Assembly: GCF_000151105.2 (NCBI RefSeq)
Contig: NC_014804.1
Location: 434,001 to 498,000, forward strand
From: Thermococcus barophilus MP
GTDB taxonomy: Archaea > Methanobacteriota_B > Thermococci > Thermococcales > Thermococcaceae
Reading direction: 5' to 3'
Length of the DNA stretch: 64,000 nt
The notes under the pieces were generated by a model that was not told where the DNA came from, searched no databases, and worked only from the letters and a program-made list of their open reading frames with translations. The position numbers and the translations under genes are program-made. Each line of letters begins with the position of its first letter. Within the stretch, counting starts at the first letter, position 1. Below, one piece after another: positions 60,976 through 64,000 of the stretch.

Positions 60976-62066
60976 GAATACCCCTATATATCCTTGCTGA
61001 AGTTTTACTCGTCATGACACTGGATTTATTAGCGTTTGTGTTTGTTTTCAGAGCATATTTAAAAACTAAGAGAAAATCTGCTCTGGTTTTCTCATTTGCA
61101 TGGCTTTCAGATTTTCTAACAATACTCTTCGCAGGGTTTAATATGTACGTACTGAATTCATTCTTCATTGCACTGTTCGGAGCTCTGATCACTTATGGAA
61201 TACTTATATTCTTGGAAGAGGAAAAAGAAACTTTGCCCTTGACACAGGTTCAAAAAGCCACTGTTCTGCCACCTCTTTTTGTCATATACTTGGTACTTCT
61301 GAAGAATTATGCTGGGATAAATGAGTGGACGTTAATTGTTGGTGGGTCTTGGTTTTTGGCGGGAGGATTTCTGATTTTTGCGGGTATTTTCCTAAGAAAC
61401 TTAGTAAATGTATATGAAAAGAGCGTTCGGTATCTCTACTACGGTTTTGTCCTGTTTGGACTTCACCTATTACCCTATCCATTCTTTGCACGTGAGGAAT
61501 GGTATGCTCCAATTGGACTTACAGCATCAACGGTTCTAATTGTTTTCCTAACAACGACCATGATACGTTTGGTCTTGTCTCCACGCTTCACGAAGCTATA
61601 TGAGATCCCTGCTGAATCAAAAGCGAGGAAGATTGACCTAAAACCCGGGGTCTTGATTGTAAACCAAAACGAATACAAGCAACTGGAGCTAAAACTCAAA
61701 GACATGCCGGCGTTGGCGTTTTTGAGAAACATAACAAATGTTCCAGAGAAGTGGGAATACTTTTTTGTCACCACAGTAACTAAGGACGGTTCACAAAAAG
61801 TCGTATCCCCAACAGATTTAGCAAAGATAACTGAGCTCACATACAGATACCTTAAGGCGGCTGCAGATACTAACACCCCAGGTATTGTAATCATTGACTG
61901 TCTGGAATACCTTTTGGTATATAACGAGCCTACTTCAGTCATGAAGTTTCTCACCAAGCTGAGAGACCTGATCTTAGTTCACAAAGCAACTCTGATACTG
62001 GTTGCCGAAAAATCTGCATTAGGTGACAAAAACTGGGCATTATTAACTAAATTGCTTGGTGGATAA
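60969..62066 (+). CDS. Seven-helix membrane protein with C-terminal DUF835 domain
   Basis: A 365-residue protein: residues 1 to about 215 form about seven membrane helices, and residues about 225-365 form a soluble DUF835 domain (PGVLIVNQNEYKQLELKL, GIVIIDCLEYLLVYNEPTSVMKFLTKLRDLILVHKATLILV). DUF835 is an archaeal domain of unknown function whose P-loop-lacking fold recalls RecA/KaiC-like proteins. The layout looks like a membrane sensor. The start overlaps the preceding gene by seven bases, which links it to adenylating chemistry. Confidence 0.82.
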   Translation: MLGIPLYILAEVLLVMTLDLLAFVFVFRAYLKTKRKSALVFSFAWLSDFLTILFAGFNMYVLNSFFIALFGALITYGILIFLEEEKETLPLTQVQKATVLPPLFVIYLVLLKNYAGINEWTLIVGGSWFLAGGFLIFAGIFLRNLVNVYEKSVRYLYYGFVLFGLHLLPYPFFAREEWYAPIGLTASTVLIVFLTTTMIRLVLSPRFTKLYEIPAESKARKIDLKPGVLIVNQNEYKQLELKLKDMPALAFLRNITNVPEKWEYFFVTTVTKDGSQKVVSPTDLAKITELTYRYLKAAADTNTPGIVIIDCLEYLLVYNEPTSVMKFLTKLRDLILVHKATLILVAEKSALGDKNWALLTKLLGG

Positions 62067-62097
62067 AAGAACTTATAAGCCAATGCAATGAATAATA

Positions 62098-62325
62098 TAT
62101 TGCCCCTGCGCGAGGACCCCGGGGAGAATGAACCGGGGGGCGATGCGGGGGCAACAGCTCGGTCATAGCGAGGTCCCCACGGGAGAGCCTTCCGCGTTAC
62201 GGAGCACGATGACCGTGGGTAACCCTGACCGAGCACACTTCTGCCCGCCTGGGTTAACCCGCTTGAGAATGCCGTTCCATGGCTTCAATGAAGGCGGGGG
62301 TTACGGGCGGGCAACATATTTTTGT
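62098..62325 (+). ncRNA. H/ACA guide RNA with three hairpins
   Basis: Three stems each end in ACA on the plus strand: TGCCCCTGC/GCGGGGGCA then ACA at 62154-62156; GCTCGGTC/GACCGAGC then ACA at 62235-62237; TGCCCGCC/GGGCGGGCA then ACA at 62314-62316. Each has an internal loop and an upper stem with GA/TGA elements that look like K-turns (GGAGAATGAA, CTTGAGAA...CAATGAAG). A TATA-like CTTATAAGC (62071-62080) lies about 25 bases upstream, and TATTTTTG follows. This is the plan of multi-hairpin pseudouridylation guides of Pyrococcus. The gap 62067-62413 holds only this RNA and A/T-rich flanks. Confidence 0.88.
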
Positions 62326-62413
62326 TTCTTCCTTAAAGTTATGGTACAAGTCGTTATTACCAAAATTAACAAAATGTAGATGATAGAAAAGTAAAAGAAA
62401 CAATAGAGGAGCA

Positions 62414-64000
62414 TCAACCCATCATGTTCATGCCGCCCATTCCGCCCATGCCTTCCATTCCCTGTCCGGAGCCTTCGCTCTTAACTCTCTTTGCAGCTAT
62501 GACGTCGTCGATTCTGAGGATCATGATTGCTGCTTCGCTTGCGCTCTTGATTGCCTGCTTCTTAACCCTCACAGGCTCAATGACACCCCTCTCAAGCATA
62601 TCAGCAGGCTCACCAGCAAAAACATCAATTCCAATTGCTTTACCTTTAGTCTTATGTTCGCTGATGACCTTAACAAGCACATCAATTGTATCAAGTCCAG
62701 CGTTCTCTGCTAATGTCTTGGGGATTATCTTAAGTGCATCTGAGAATGCCTCAATTGCTAAAGCTTCCTTTCCTCCAACTTGCTTTCCGTACTCATCAAG
62801 CCTTATAGAGAGCTCAATCTCAGTTGCGCCTCCTCCCGGGAGAATTGCTCCGTCTTCCATGACATCCTTAACGACTTTAACGGCATCTTCAAGGGCTCTT
62901 TCCACTTCATCAATGACGTGCTCTGTTCCACCCCTGATGAGGATTGTCACTGCCTTTGGATTCTTGCAGCCCTCGACGAAGATCATGTTCTCGCCGGCGA
63001 TCTTTCTTTCTTCAACGAGCTCTGCATAACCTAAATCTTCCGAAGTCAGGTCTTTTACATTTGTGACTATCTTGGCTCCTGTTGCTTTTGCTAACTTCTC
63101 CATGTCACTCTTCTTGACCCTCCTCACTGCCAGGATTCCAGCCTTAGCCAAATAGTGCTGTGCTAAATCATCAATACCCTTCTGAACAAACACAACATTT
63201 GCACCAGTAGCAACAATCTGGTCAACCATGTCTTTAATCATCTTTTCTTCCTGCTCAAGAAACGCATAAAGTTGATCTGGAGCAGTAATATTTATTTTTG
63301 CATCAGTCTCAGTCTTTTTAACTTCGAGAGCATCGTTTATGAGTGCAATCTTAGCTCTCTCAACCCTCTTTGGCATCCTTGGGTGGACCCTCTCTTTGTC
63401 AATCACGACACCTTTAATAAGCTGGCTCTCCTCAACGCTTTCTCCTTCCTTCTTCTCAATCTTGATGTTATCAATGTCCACCTCAAACTTGCCGTCCTTT
63501 TTCTCTGCAACCTGCTTGACAGCCTCAACTGCAAGCCTCGCTAAATGCTCTCTGTGTGATTCTGCACTCTTACCGGTGATTGCTGTTTTTGCTATCTTCA
63601 TAAGGGTCTCCTCATTTTCTGGGTCTACTTTTATTGCAATATCTCCAAGTATCTCTTGGGCTTTTTCAACGGCTAAGGTGTAGCCCTTCACAATTATGCT
63701 TGGGTGAATGTTTTGATCAATCAGCTCTTCAGCTTTCCTGAGAAGCTCACCGGCAATAACAACTGCTGTGGTTGTACCATCACCGGCTTCCTCATCTTGG
63801 GTCTTTGCGACTTCAACCATCATCTTTGCAGCTGGATGCTGAAGATCAATCTTGTCCAAAATAGTTGCACCGTCGTTTGTGATAACGATGTCGCCAAGGC
63901 TGTCAACGAGCATTTTGTCCATTCCTTTTGGTCCTAAAGTTGTTCTAACGGTCTCAGCAACAATCCTTGCAGCCAAGATGTTCAACCTCTGGGCATCTCT
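62414..64000 (-). CDS. Group II chaperonin (thermosome) subunit, N-terminus outside window
   Basis: The frame is open to the window edge (the last codons read R-D-A-Q-R before [12 protein letters not shown]), so the true start lies beyond 64000. It shows the ATP-binding [50 protein letters not shown] and the C-terminal Gly-Met tail ([17 protein letters not shown]). It forms the double-ring folding chamber of the cytosol. Thermococcales carry one or two such genes; which one this is cannot be told. Confidence 0.95.
   Translation of the reverse strand, partial: RDAQRLNILAARIVAETVRTTLGPKGMDKMLVDSLGDIVITNDGATILDKIDLQHPAAKMMVEVAKTQDEEAGDGTTTAVVIAGELLRKAEELIDQNIHPSIIVKGYTLAVEKAQEILGDIAIKVDPENEETLMKIAKTAITGKSAESHREHLARLAVEAVKQVAEKKDGKFEVDIDNIKIEKKEGESVEESQLIKGVVIDKERVHPRMPKRVERAKIALINDALEVKKTETDAKINITAPDQLYAFLEQEEKMIKDMVDQIVATGANVVFVQKGIDDLAQHYLAKAGILAVRRVKKSDMEKLAKATGAKIVTNVKDLTSEDLGYAELVEERKIAGENMIFVEGCKNPKAVTILIRGGTEHVIDEVERALEDAVKVVKDVMEDGAILPGGGATEIELSIRLDEYGKQVGGKEALAIEAFSDALKIIPKTLAENAGLDTIDVLVKVISEHKTKGKAIGIDVFAGEPADMLERGVIEPVRVKKQAIKSASEAAIMILRIDDVIAAKRVKSEGSGQGMEGMGGMGGMNMMG

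Noticed and set aside
61979-62236. Minus-strand open frame of 85 codons
   Set aside because: It covers the three-hairpin H/ACA RNA and the end of the DUF835 gene in antisense; a shadow.
62424-63029. 201-codon plus-strand frame opposite the chaperonin gene
   Set aside because: Antisense shadow of a clear, conserved coding sequence.
1-64000. CRISPR array, tRNA or rRNA genes
   Set aside because: No regularly spaced repeats of 24-37 bases and no cloverleaf or rRNA-like stretches were found; the GC-rich islands are explained by H/ACA RNAs.

Overview
The window is a piece of a hyperthermophilic archaeal chromosome of the order Thermococcales, most likely a lower-GC Thermococcus or close relative. 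The reasons are gene content (sulfhydrogenase I operon, group II chaperonin with a GGM-rich tail, archaeal-type S-adenosylmethionine synthetase, TiaS, CTP-dependent riboflavin kinase, C/D and H/ACA guide RNAs), strong GGTGAT/GGAGG ribosome binding sites, TATA boxes about 25 bases before leaderless starts, and gene-dense overlapping operons. No tRNA, rRNA, CRISPR array or provirus was seen.

Layout. 1-9 kb: an M20 peptidase cut by the edge, small conserved proteins, a DUF1576 membrane protein, cysS, a secreted C-anchored protein, an FKBP isomerase with acidic tail, a CPBP-type membrane protein, a DUF4097 protein and an ABC ATPase fused to an acetyltransferase. 9-18 kb: prolyl oligopeptidase, a DUF234-type ATPase, two tandem membrane-anchored beta-propeller paralogues, and the helicase lhr, with a 40-codon orphan reading frame that repeats the lhr 3' end. 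18-25 kb: the hydBGDA operon and its maturation protease, divergent from a ferredoxin / GltD-like / 4Fe-4S module. 25-40.5 kb: a nearly complete cobamide salvage and remodelling set (cobD, cbiB, cobZ, cobS, cobY, cobQ, a doubled BtuF lipoprotein, cobT, cbiZ), interrupted by an ATPase/unknown pair, a uracil-DNA glycosylase-like gene and radical SAM genes.

40.5-48.7 kb: an HTH-CBS regulator, a DMT transporter, a DUF2226-like protein, an RCK-DHH protein, riboflavin kinase/regulator, endonuclease V and translin, with two C/D box RNAs and two H/ACA RNAs in the gaps. 48.7-57.4 kb: housekeeping genes (AdoMet synthetase, AK6, HtpX, amidohydrolase, TiaS, HTH regulator, HD hydrolase). 57.4-64 kb: an internally deleted tnpB element, a divergent pair of adenylate-forming enzymes with a membrane DUF835 protein, a three-hairpin H/ACA RNA and the chaperonin gene running off the edge.

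The main new observation is a shared near-palindrome, GGAT-(A/T-rich)-TCC with outer TTGG/CCAA, at five places that coincide with the predicted transcription starts of cbiB, cobS, the zinc-ribbon/PP-loop/cobZ operon, btuF and cobT. It looks like the operator of an undescribed archaeal cobamide regulon, and it draws a zinc-ribbon protein, a PP-loop ATPase and a radical SAM enzyme into that regulon. Other leads are palindromes centred on ribosome binding sites, tandem 17-base palindromes between convergent genes, a mirror-image leaderless promoter pair, and the divergent adenylating-enzyme/DUF835 locus.
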